Positions 1 to 64,000 of a DNA stretch of 64,000 nucleotides are shown one piece after another. The position numbers were made by a program, and so were the translations under genes. The notes under the pieces were generated by a model, which was not told the DNA's origin, ran no database searches, and saw only the letters and a list, made by a program, of their open reading frames with translations. The DNA is from Glandiceps talaboti (Eukaryota > Hemichordata > Enteropneusta > Spengelidae), in contig NC_135555.1 in NCBI RefSeq assembly GCF_964340395.1, forward strand, positions 17,458,246 to 17,522,245, written 5' to 3'. Position 1 is the stretch's first letter, and each line of letters starts with the position of its first letter.

Positions 1-371
1 AATTTTAGTGTGGGTCAATTATGACCCATCACTTCCAAGATTGTGGGTCAGGTCCAAAACATTTGTGTCAAATGACCCAAAAAACCCCTCTGGCTACAAC
101 ACTGCATGTGGTGCCAATTTACTTTCGGTATAAAAAAAGCAACAACACAAACAATACCGTCATTGATGTTGACGCATAAATTGTAGCATGACATTATTCT
201 AATTAAGCGTTGGTGATCATTTGTCGAAAATCTTGCCATTGATTTCTTCACATCTCATGAAGAGTTTGACCTGTAGCAAACTCGGTAGGCTAAGTCACTG
301 ATGCAGAAGATACAAACACAGTACTCTGGAAAGTTTATCTCAAATTATATATCCATGTCTTTGTTACCTAC
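1..371. other. Intron sequence, no exon recognised
   Basis: This lies downstream of the trypsin exon on the minus strand. No further protease block (GDSGGP or similar) is visible. Near its left end is a short palindrome, GGGTCAATTATGACCC, followed by related GGGTCA/TGACCC words, probably a piece of a dispersed repeat. Confidence 0.4.
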
Positions 372-25549
<25,178 letters not shown>

Positions 25550-25778
25550 CTTCAAGTTTGAACACCATTCACCTTGATTTTTCTCCGGTGAATCAAAATA
25601 TCAAACCCACGCTTTTATGTCTCGTATTGTGTCGTTTGATCATTGAAACTGAGTATACATGTGGTCACGGATGGTGCTATGATCCTGAAGTTGATAATTA
25701 ATGAATCAGCCATTATGACAAGTCACACCAAATTCTTGGAATTCATTCACGCATTGAAGGACTATTTGCGCATGCTCT

Positions 25779-25781
<3 letters not shown>

Positions 25782-25853
<72 letters not shown>
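25782..25853. repeat. (AT)n microsatellite
   Basis: About 36 AT units, some 230 bases upstream of the mosaic gene's start codon. Confidence 0.97.
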
Positions 25854-25855
<2 letters not shown>

Positions 25856-26518
25856 CTCGGTGAGTATCAATCTGCTAAGAAAGTGCTCTATACCGCAGTG
25901 GCAGAGCGTAATAGTTTTGTAGTACTGGAACTCTTTCTTGGGTGTAACTCGGAGTTTCACGCATATTGCGATCCTTTCACGCATATATATATATAAGGCT
26001 TATATAAGGCTTCCTTTCTGCATAATTGTGTTGTTTCCTGGCCAAAATATGCAAATAAAGAAGACATTAAAAACAATGATATACAACAATCTGGTAAGTG
26101 CATATGTAGCGTTAGCTAGTTTGGGTCAACGTTTTGCACCCTGTATGTTTTGAAATATTACATGTAACCATAAACCAAATTTTAATATAATAAATATTAT
26201 AGTGCAAATAGTTTGGTTACTAAATAGGCCCAGTCTAGGTCTACTGACAGGCGCCATTTTAGACCAATTGTAAATTTGTAATACTGAAGGTATCAGTTTC
26301 GACCAGGGCTATATGACCCCGTGTAAACCCAATCTTCCTAAGTTGAAATCTAAACGGTAAACCTGCTTCATACAGCGAAGGGCGACATGTCCATATATTC
26401 CATATAATTCACATCATTTACATTGAGTACCACCACCCCAGAGAGGGGGGGGGGTTACGTCATCAATACTGTGGCTTGGCAAAAAGAAACGCTGGTTATC
26501 TTTGCTCCAGCTCATCAG

Positions 26519-26825
26519 GGAAATCATAATGGGCAAATGGTTAGAGTGGCCGGCTTGGAATCTGCAGGTTGCCGTTTGTTTCTGAGTGGCTTGGGAAATT
26601 TTTTTAATCACGATTGTGCCTCAGTCAATCCAGGTGCATGACATGTAACTGGGGACCTGGTATGATAGAGGACCAGCTTGCTATGTGAATGCTTTAATCC
26701 TATGCGCTTATACAGGCTGCAGTGAATAGTATGCTCCCAAGGGAGTTGAGGAAGTAACGGCCGTTGTACCGCTTTACATCCATGTAGGGGTAATAATTGT
26801 GGGAAAGAGCTATATAAAAACCAAC
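26519..26825 (+). mobile_element. tRNA-like SINE
   Basis: The head AATGGGCAAATGGTTAGAG, followed by TGGCCGGCTTGGAATCTGC and AGGTTGCCGTTTG, has the layout of a tRNA D-arm (A box) and T-arm (B box) about 30 bases apart. The body includes TGCCTCAGTCAATCCAGG, GGGACCTGGTATGA and TATGCTCCCAAGGGAGTTGA, a type of body found in invertebrate SINEs. No open frame of meaning. The ends are approximate. Confidence 0.6.
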
Positions 26826-27492
26826 ATTATCAAAGTATGTGTTTAATAAATGAAGATTCTTTCAAACGAACCTAAAGGGGCAAAACCTTGAGAGAGATTA
26901 TTAAAATCATCCTAAAAGTGACGCTACGAATAGTTATGTTCTAACCTACTTTACTTTTTATTCTTTATATCTTATTTTATTTTTACTTTAGTGAGGAGGA
27001 ATTGCTAGTCCGGTGGCGTCGGCGTCCTCGCTCTAAATATATTTCTTAAAGTTCTTCTTTTGGGGCTAAACCACGGGAAACCCGTCCGATGATAGCTTTC
27101 ACTGAATCTCTCAGATCTGCAGATGTTCTTGCATCCCGGCTATACTTGGAACAATCATCTCATCTATCAGAGATGGTGCTTTGCACCTTGCGAATTACTT
27201 GACAAAGTTATGGAAAAGAAAAATGTGATTGTGCTCACTTGTCGCGTAGAAGCACCTAGCATGCGTAGACTGATATACACGTTGAATCAACTTTCCCATC
27301 ATACGATAGACGTGACCCAAAGCGGTGGCGTTTAAACTTAAGATTTTCACTCGTAAAAACACCTGCATGTGAAAACCTCAAGATTAGGCTATACCGTTTT
27401 AGTATTGTCTTTGTGTTTATGTATATATTCGATGCCAATGGAATCTTATCATATTAGTTTTAGTTTTTGAGTTTAGTAGTATATCGGTATTC

Positions 27493-27718
27493 CAATCTGA
27501 TTAAAATCTGATGTTAGATAGGCTGGTTTTCCTGTATTTACCTTTATTTCATCGTTATTGCGTCTTTTACCTAATTTTTTTTCCTGGGCGAACGCCTTTC
27601 TAGATGTTAGAAAGGCGTTCGCCCAGGAAAAAAAACTCACGTAAAAGACGCAATAACGATGGAATAAAGGTAAATACAGGAAAACCAGCCTATCTAACAT
27701 CAGATTTTAATCAGATTG
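27493..27718. mobile_element. Foldback MITE, CAATCTGATT family, copy 3 with direct repeats
   Basis: Starts CAATCTGATTAAAATCTG and ends with its inverted complement; almost the whole element is one hairpin (GCGAACGCCTTTCTA against TAGAAAGGCGTTCGC at the centre). It is flanked on both sides by ATCGGTATTC, a perfect 10-bp direct repeat that looks like a target-site duplication. Youngest-looking copy of the three. Confidence 0.9.
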
Positions 27719-28314
27719 ATCGGTATTCCAGGATTTGCACTTTAACCTGAATTTGCATCCTATGATTTATCTTATCATTTTAACCAAGTTTTTGAGTGTA
27801 AATCCAGGAACAATATATAACAGATCACAGACAAGAATGAAACACTCAAAAACTTTCTTTCTCTATTGGAGTACTCGAGTACTTGTCAAGAATTCCGGCA
27901 GTGACACTCAGCAGACGAAAATTCATAGATCCTAGACCTGTTGTAACAGTTAGGTCCTCTTCAAAATTATGCATTCACGTTACATTTTGTGCCTTAAGCT
28001 GGCACATTTCAATTTAGCGTCTTTTCTGGAGTAATCTTCATCGCAGTTAACTCTTTCTACCACCTTTGCTCGAACAAATTTCTTAAAATTCATTTTTTTA
28101 ATTTCACGAGTAATTTTCAGAAATTGTGTTGATCTGTTTGACGACTTTATTTTTACAAACGTCTTATACTTCTTAGGTTTACATCATTTGGCAGAGTTTT
28201 TCAATTGTCACGTGTCTGTCCGACCCATTTGGTTTTAGGTAAATGGGTGTATTTTACGAACTTGTACATGTAATTGTGACAACCTGTCGGTTCATAAGTA
28301 AATCTTTAAATAGA

Positions 28315-28315
<1 letters not shown>

Positions 28316-28368
<53 letters not shown>

Positions 28369-28369
28369 A
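28316..28369. repeat. (AAC)n microsatellite
   Basis: About 17 AAC units upstream of the first copine gene. Confidence 0.96.
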
Positions 28370-29125
28370 CGATACAGTTATTGCAGCTAATTAGTATTTA
28401 AACATAAGCTTCATTTCAAGCGAAAATTAAACTACAAAACACAATAAAAACGTATCAGTGATATTTTCTAAACATCATGGGGGGGGGGGGGGACGGACGA
28501 CACATTTTTTTCTGTACATACGATATCACAATGCTACCTTGAAGCACAGACAAGTAAGAAACTTGTCAGCTGTACCTGAAACGTATACGATTGGTGGTCT
28601 GCCAGTGATGCTATTAAACACTCAATTTTTTTTTCTTTTACATCTTTATATTATTTATATGTTTTGCTTCATGAATAAAGCATACACAGTAAACCTTTAT
28701 TATTTCTTACTTAGGTTTACTTAGGTTGTATACTGGGCGCAGGCCTCTAGGCCTCTATGTCCAGATCTGGTTGTTGAAGTCCTGGTATTCCAATTGTAAT
28801 TTGTAGTAATTTTCTCTTTGTAGTCATACTTGATTTCCTGGGTAGACCAGAACTTGTCCAGGCGCTGTTCAAATGAGTGAACAGACGGTGCGGTCACGAC
28901 ATGATTTTTGTACAGGTTAGACAGTAGTGGACGAGTTCCTTCTCACTAGATCGGAAAATGTGAGTCATGTGTCCCGTGATAAACTGGAGCATTGACACAT
29001 GGCAGTGGATTTTTCCGAAAGAATATTGCGAAATTTCCCAGTATGCACTGCGGTAATATAAACAGGAAGTTTACTTGTAATACTGCAGCTCAGAACATTT
29101 CCAGCGACGACGGCATCAGTCAGAA

Positions 29126-51550
<22,425 letters not shown>

Positions 51551-51580
<30 letters not shown>

Positions 51581-51700
51581 CTGCAATGACTCGAACTCTC
51601 CCTGTGGCTCTGACTGCCCAATTAGTTCCCTATCAATTCTAGCTGCAATAACTTAAACTCTCTCTGTGTGTCATTATCCATTCTAGCTGCAATAATATTA
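51551..51700 (+). repeat. Tandem copies of the stop-codon region
   Basis: ACTGCCCCTGCAGCTCCTTA through TCTAGCTGCAATGACTCGAA recurs 62 bases later with changes (ACTGCCCAATTAGTTCCCTA ... TCTAGCTGCAATAACTTAAA), and a third partial copy follows near 51675. The copies lie in the 3' UTR. Confidence 0.87.
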
Positions 51701-52955
51701 TAAATACTTGTCCGGCTATATCTCAGACAGACACAAGGCAGTTACATGGACATTCAAACTTGGCACAAAAGTAACATACCACAATAGAATGAATATATGT
51801 ACAAATCTGTTGTTTTTTGGGGGTTTTTTTGGGGGTTTTTTTTGTATGGGGGGGGGGGGGGCATTATCAAATTTTAGAGAATGGCGACCTTATTTTGCTG
51901 TAAAATTTCACAATTTGTACAATAGCTTAATATCAATTCTAATAGATGTTATAGCATTAGATATCAACCATTCTTCTGTGTGGTGAATCTGTAACCAACT
52001 CTTTCATTATACATCACATCTAAAGCCTAAGATAGGGCTTTTTATACTAGATTTGGACAAACATTCCAATATTAGAGAAGAGAGGCTGTCTACCATTGGT
52101 TGAAATGTCCCCACTGTCCAGTATTTATTCTGTATGTAACCAATCAGGAACCTTTTTACATTTGTATTCAACACATTCTCCTTCAATTTACACCACTTGT
52201 CTTTCTAATACTTCCAATTTGGTGTTAAAATTTACATACAGAAATATGGTGAAATCAACTTTAAGTTATCAATTATCAAATGAATATTTTAAAAATAGAA
52301 ACTTCCCTTCTCGTGATTTTCTATTCACTTGTTTATATTTCTTGCTGTGATTGCATTACTTTAGGCTTACATTCAATTATTGCAAATCAGTGTGTTTTGA
52401 TCCACATTACATAAATCGATGTGAAAATGGAGTCACTCTCGTGATCAAACTTTGAGAAACTAAAAAGTAATGAAATAAGTTGAATTGTTATTGTAGAAAT
52501 TTAATGCAACTCTAAGGGCAGTGGAGTATTTCGCAAGGTCTCAGGTCTTTTTTGGCACCAACCACAGAAAAGTATTTACTTGTATGTGCATCAACAACAT
52601 AACCATAACTTATCAACAGTAACGACTAACCAGAAGCAATGTTTTTTACTTTATACAATGACTATGAAACTTTAATAAGATGTTCATAAAAAAACTCTGC
52701 CAGTTGAAAAAAAATGCCAGTGTATGACATATATAGTTCTGCTTCTTAATTGAGACTACAGGCATTTGTTAATTGAGTCCATTAATGTCCTCAAATTCCT
52801 CATTAGTAAAATCAGTTGGTATGTTATCAACCCTAGTGAAATATTGTGTGCCAAAAAGCATGTGCTCGTAGTAGTTGAAATATCAAATGTAAAACATTTT
52901 AATAAACTTGATATGTAGATAAATTACTAGAATTATGTAAACATGATGAATTAAT

Positions 52956-53305
52956 TAAAGGAGCACAAGCTGAGTTTATACATTTTTGGGGCGAGATTCT
53001 ATACTGCATATTTAAAAGTCACTCATAGTATTATTCTATTTACAGAAGCATATGTAACTATCACTTGCAATTGACTGAACTCAAACCTGGTATTAAGATA
53101 TAACTTATAACTGATCCGGTGACATAATTTTTTATACGTATCAAAAAAATGTAGAGGAATCTATACTAGGCAATCAACTGTTCTGACAAAACCAGAAGGC
53201 AATTGTAATGTGATAGAAGACGTGCATTGACATTAACATTATACTAGAATAGTTTAATTGAGATTTCATGCAAGTATTTTCACTCAAATATGTGGTTTAT
53301 AAACT
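52956..53305 (+). mobile_element. Dispersed ~350-bp repeat, copy 1
   Basis: TTAAAGGAGCACAAGCTGAG, ACAGAAGCATATGTAACTAT, CTGAACTCAAACCTGGTATT, GATATAACTTATAA and TTATACGTATAAAA-like words follow in the same order and spacing as at 62153-62492. It has no coding frame. Confidence 0.8.
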
Positions 53306-53576
53306 TTAATGATATTTGTGATTTGTATTTTTCATGTTGAGATGGTTAACATGAAGCCTAAGTTACCATAATTTAATAGATGTATTATTAATATTTTGAA
53401 GGCTGTATGTAATCAGTGTTTTAAAACTTTAAAAAAAAATCTCATCCATTTCATCCAGAAATGAAAATGAAATTTAAGCTGATAAAATCAAAAGGAGCTA
53501 ATTTGAAGTAAGCATCTGTGGAAAAAGCTATTCGAAAAATATGACATACCAACCATTAATTTTGCAAATACTCGGA

Positions 53577-53579
<3 letters not shown>

Positions 53580-53624
<45 letters not shown>

Positions 53625-53733
53625 TGCGTGCGCACGTACATGTGTGTGTGCGTGCGTGTGAGTAGGGGGCATGCGTACATGCATCCATGTATATGTGTAT
53701 ATGTGTGTGTGTATGCATGTCTGTGTTTGTTTC

Positions 53734-53764
<31 letters not shown>
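53580..53764. repeat. (TG)n and (TGTC)n microsatellites
   Basis: TG run at 53580-53622, GT-rich spacer, then TGTC units at about 53733-53764. Confidence 0.95.
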
Positions 53765-53768
<4 letters not shown>

Positions 53769-53980
53769 CTGTCTGCATGTATGCATATATTCAAATATGG
53801 GTTAGTGGTTAGGTATGTCTGTGGTAAGGGATACTCACATGAAATATTTAATCCCTAAGCCATTGTCATATATATATTTCATAGCCCAATTCTAATTTTT
53901 ATACCCATTTGTTATTTTGGAAAAAGTGTTGTGGTTTGGCTCAGGTTTATACTTTGTTAAGATATTTTTAATATTATGTA

Positions 53981-53986
53981 AATAAA
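53981..53986 (+). promoter_or_regulatory. Possible polyadenylation signal
   Basis: AATAAA followed by a T run 2.4 kb after the copine 1 stop. Another AATAAA is at 52901-52906. Which, if either, is used cannot be told. Confidence 0.3.
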
Positions 53987-54067
53987 CTTTTTTTTTACTG
54001 ACTTATATAAAAGTGGAACTGTGTTTTGGTGATCATTTTATATACACTTCACATACATGTACAACTG

Positions 54068-54410
54068 TAGTCTAGTTCCTATACGCTGTGTTGCTATTAC
54101 TATGATCATCTCCACTCACGTATAGCGATAGTCGTTAATGTAGCACACAAATCTGTGCTACCCCCAACTGCACTCATATAAATGTGATGATGTTACCTCT
54201 GTGCCATGTGATTTCAGTTTCAGACTGGAGAGGCAGAGTTCAGTTAATGAACAGTTGTCTGTCAGTTTGTGATCGATTACTACTGACATGTGCCATTTAC
54301 CCTTTGCCCAGTGGAAGTAGCACAGATTTCTGTGCTCGAATAATGACTTTCCCTATACGTGAGTGGAGATGATCGTAGCAATTGTAATGTTGTATAGGAA
54401 CTAGACTAAT
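54068..54410. mobile_element. Foldback element, TAGTCTAGTTCCTATAC ends
   Basis: TAGTCTAGTTCCTATAC, ATCATCTCCACTCACGTATAG and TAGCACA.AAATCTGTGCTA in the left arm; the right arm gives these inverted, ending GTATAGGAACTAGACTA. No coding frame. Confidence 0.87.
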
Positions 54411-54541
54411 GCAACTGCTACTAAGCATACCTCCATGCAGTCCCATTCTGATCCAGGTTTCTATCCCCTAAGTAAATTCTACCCATGGTCTATCATCGTA
54501 AAACAATAAACTAACTTTATGAAGTCGGGTGATAAGGAATA

Positions 54542-54625
54542 TTAAGGAGGAACAATACACCAAAAATAAAGGTATTTTAATACATTATAGGTTTTTGAGA
54601 GTCATTTCATATGTTACATCACATG
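54542..54625 (+). mobile_element. AAAGGGGAA-type foldback remnant
   Basis: AATACACCAAAAATAAAGGT, then ATAGGTTTTTGAGAGTCATT and TTACATCACATG match the left arm of the element at 33539; cut off by a GTAT repeat. Confidence 0.55.
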
Positions 54626-54673
54626 TATGTATGTATGTATGTATGTATGTATGCATGCATGTATGTATGTATT

Positions 54674-54707
<34 letters not shown>

Positions 54708-54775
54708 AATGTGTGTGTGTATGTATGTATGTATGTATGTATGTATGTATGTATGTATGTATGTATGTACATGTA
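54622..54775. repeat. (GTAT)n microsatellite
   Basis: GTAT units with short GT interruptions; frames across it are artefacts. Confidence 0.96.
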
Positions 54776-55799
54776 TATGCTGTATGTACGGTATTGAAGG
54801 GGAGATTCTGATAAAATTCTGTGCACAGAAGTCAACAATGGAATTTTCCATTACACGGAAGTTCACTATGTACACGGAACTCGGGGGAACACCAACTTGA
54901 ATGGTGTACACATGTTTTCCGGTCGTTCACCCTCCACACCACCTGTCGCCTATTTTTCGAGAACAATGTGTTAAACATCCAACATTTTTCTATTATTTTG
55001 GGCCTATAAAAGATATTTCAGCAAATTTAAATCATTATTAGTTTTCACGTTTATTGTAAATCAAATTAAAACACCTTAAAATCGTTATCAAACCGTGAGC
55101 TTGACTGACTTTCTGCTGTCAAGACCAGCTTTCAACTGTTAGCAAAAGGCTGACTGGCCTCTCTGCTGTCTAGTGAGTCGGAATGCTATCGTCGTATAGA
55201 GCAACATGACAGCAGTTACATTTGCCATAACATGTGTTTTTGTTAATAGAACCATAGACTTAACTCTCTGGTCTTACAACGATTCGGAAGTACATTTCCG
55301 GCTGGAATATCAGAAAGTGCATCATATGTTATATTCTTGAAAAATATAAAAATCCACAGCTTCAGAAAAAAACATTCCATAGTTTATATGAATAAATGAA
55401 ACAATTTGGTTTGAGAAATGTTTACTGAAAGTGATATACAAAGGTGTCACAAGCTTTAAAGTCAAGAACATAATATTTATACGATTATTAATTCCACGTT
55501 TCCTGCTATATAGGCTTCTCCAGGACAGTGTACGAGCAACTGCATCATTCGGAAAATTCCACCTCGTGTTAATTTCATATCACGGAATTTTCCATTACAC
55601 GGAATTTCATCACTACACGGAACTCTCCGCAGAGAAAGTGGTTCATATAAAGAAAAAAGAGCTGAAAGCATCATGTGCGATTGTTCACTGAACTGATCAG
55701 AAGTACTATTACGGTAGACAGAGGACAACTATATAGGTATAAAATTATATTTTCCTATCTAGTCTAAATTACAGGTCCGAGAAAAGAATCGGCTACTCT

Positions 55800-55808
55800 T
55801 TGTATGTA

Positions 55809-55857
<49 letters not shown>

Positions 55858-55863
55858 GTGTAA

Positions 55864-55894
<31 letters not shown>

Positions 55895-55940
55895 GTATGC
55901 ATGTATATGTGTGTGTACGTGTGTGTGTATGTGTATATAT
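55800..55940. repeat. (TGTATG)n microsatellite
   Basis: Hexamer TGTATG units passing into GT and AT runs. Confidence 0.95.
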
Positions 55941-56063
55941 ATATTTAACGGTAAGGATACGCAGATACTATATTCCATTCTACCCCTGATGAGTGAGGAC
56001 TACGCACCTCACGAAACAGTTCTGTAGGGTCTATAGCATATAATTTGGTTCAAATTTTCAAAG

Positions 56064-56064
<1 letters not shown>

Positions 56065-56096
<32 letters not shown>
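56065..56096. repeat. (AT)n microsatellite
   Basis: AT run in the region between the copines. Confidence 0.95.
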
Positions 56097-56097
<1 letters not shown>

Positions 56098-56217
56098 TTT
56101 GTCATTGAAGACACGTCGCTTATCAGTTACTTATATAATTATATCATATACCAAATCCAAAGAATAAGGATGTTCTTAATGCTCTGCAACTAATATTGCA
56201 TCGAGCACTGTTCTCTT

Positions 56218-56219
56218 CA

Positions 56220-56312
<93 letters not shown>
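56218..56312. repeat. (AT)n(GT)n microsatellite
   Basis: AT run passing into a pure GT run. Confidence 0.95.
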
Positions 56313-56313
<1 letters not shown>

Positions 56314-56996
56314 TTTGTATTTATGTGGCTGTTATTTAATTCAATCGTTTTCCTTTCATGTTCACGATATTTTACTTGAATGGGTATCGGAAACACAATG
56401 CACTATTTTATCCAGCCTATAACAACTTGGTCCGTGAATGAATGAAATCAATTACTTTTACTGTCCTGGTGACTAAATATATTTATATTCGTATTATATA
56501 TATGGCAGTGTTATTTTTATCATCCATCAATGTCACCTTATGGTCAGTACAAATATTGTTTACTAAATCATAACCGGCATCTTTGCATATTGAGCTTTAA
56601 CCCAGTAGGATTTGAATATGAATGAATGTCTATTTCTCCCATGATGCACCTATCAACAAAACAATCGGTATGTCTTGACCTCTGGGTTCATGGTATTCTT
56701 TGATGATAACGCACTATCTATGTTGTCCCAACAGTGTGGATTATTCGTTACAGCGTAGCTAGAAGTGCACTCACACCTCATTTCCAAGACACATAGAACC
56801 ACCTGTTGATCTGGTTGGGAAAGCTAGAACTGGGCGAGTACCGGTGTCAGTAGTTGAACCGCTCGAAAAAAACAACTACAGAGTTACGAGCAAACTCCCA
56901 CTTGCAGGGCAGGGTACGAACGTACATGCGTGACAGACTGGTACTTGACGCCTTCAAGGAACTTATGTACACTTGGATTTGTTGTTGTTAGCAATC

Positions 56997-63885
<6,889 letters not shown>

Positions 63886-64000
63886 GTAAGTTTATATAAG
63901 TATTTTCAAGATTTCTTTTGTTCTGGGAATTCATTTTTGAGGTGTCTGTCGTGTTGAATTTGCTTCAAATTGATAGGATGTGTTTTTGAACTTTGTTGAA

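Larger units (their letters stand above)
25550..29125. other. Intergenic region between divergent genes
   Basis: It separates the start of the mosaic gene (minus) and of the first copine (plus) and should hold both promoters and 5' UTRs, but no TATA box or other core element is clear. It contains an AT repeat, a SINE-like element, a foldback MITE and an AAC repeat (listed separately). Open frames such as 27123-27335 and 27735-27935 show no recognisable domain. Confidence 0.5.
51581..56996. other. Copine 1 3' UTR and intergenic region
   Basis: It holds the 3' UTR of copine 1 (end unknown), several repeats listed separately and the upstream region of copine 2. Two GGAATTTTCCATTACACGGA words at about 54840 and 55592 point to a further repeat pair. 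No additional gene was recognised. Confidence 0.5.

Noticed and set aside
26423-26641. 72-residue plus-strand open frame upstream of copine 1
   Set aside because: It overlaps the tRNA-like SINE head; opposite-strand frame is also open; chance reading of the element.

Overview
This is nuclear DNA from an invertebrate animal. Genes are split into small exons with GT-AG introns, there are long microsatellites and many foldback repeats, and no operons. Mosaic LDLa/EGF/Ig/trypsin architecture, a TACATGTA-rich background and (TACA)n arrays fit a marine bilaterian (mollusc, brachiopod, hemichordate or lancelet are all possible). The phylum cannot be fixed from the sequence alone.

Left part, minus strand (about 25549 down to 372, continuing off the left edge): one large gene for a secreted mosaic protein. 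From N to C it reads: signal peptide, a damaged LDLa exon, six complete LDLa domains, 28 EGF-like domains (one per exon), a short linker exon, one Ig domain, and the first part of a trypsin-like domain. All domain exons start and end in phase 1, so the gene could grow and shrink by exon shuffling; a recent duplication of EGF exons with their introns is still visible at 10.1-12.4 kb. The protease domain has lost its catalytic histidine (TARLC where TAAHC is expected), so the product is probably a non-catalytic, adhesive or recognition protein.

Middle, plus strand (29126-51580): a complete copine gene (C2A, C2B, vWA-like domain; 17 exons per transcript, about 560 codons). It carries two alternative copies of exon 6 that can only be used one at a time. 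At five places the edge of an exon has been tandemly copied into flanking non-coding DNA: the end of exon 9, the acceptor of exon 12, the donor of exon 13 (20 copies), the donor of exon 16 (about 13 copies), and the stop codon region. The exon 13 and exon 16 donors have grown into minisatellites made of repeated splice-donor sites. This is the most unusual signal in the window.

Right part, plus strand (56997 to beyond the right edge): a second copine gene in tandem with the first, with the same intron positions and phases; nine exons are inside the window, ending within C2B.

Between and inside the genes lie several families of short non-autonomous elements: a foldback MITE family with CAATCTGATTAAAATC ends (three copies), a TIR family with GGTTCCGGTTACC ends (four copies), other foldback elements, a tRNA-like SINE, a LINE reverse-transcriptase relic, and many microsatellites. 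No tRNA, rRNA or CRISPR array was recognised.
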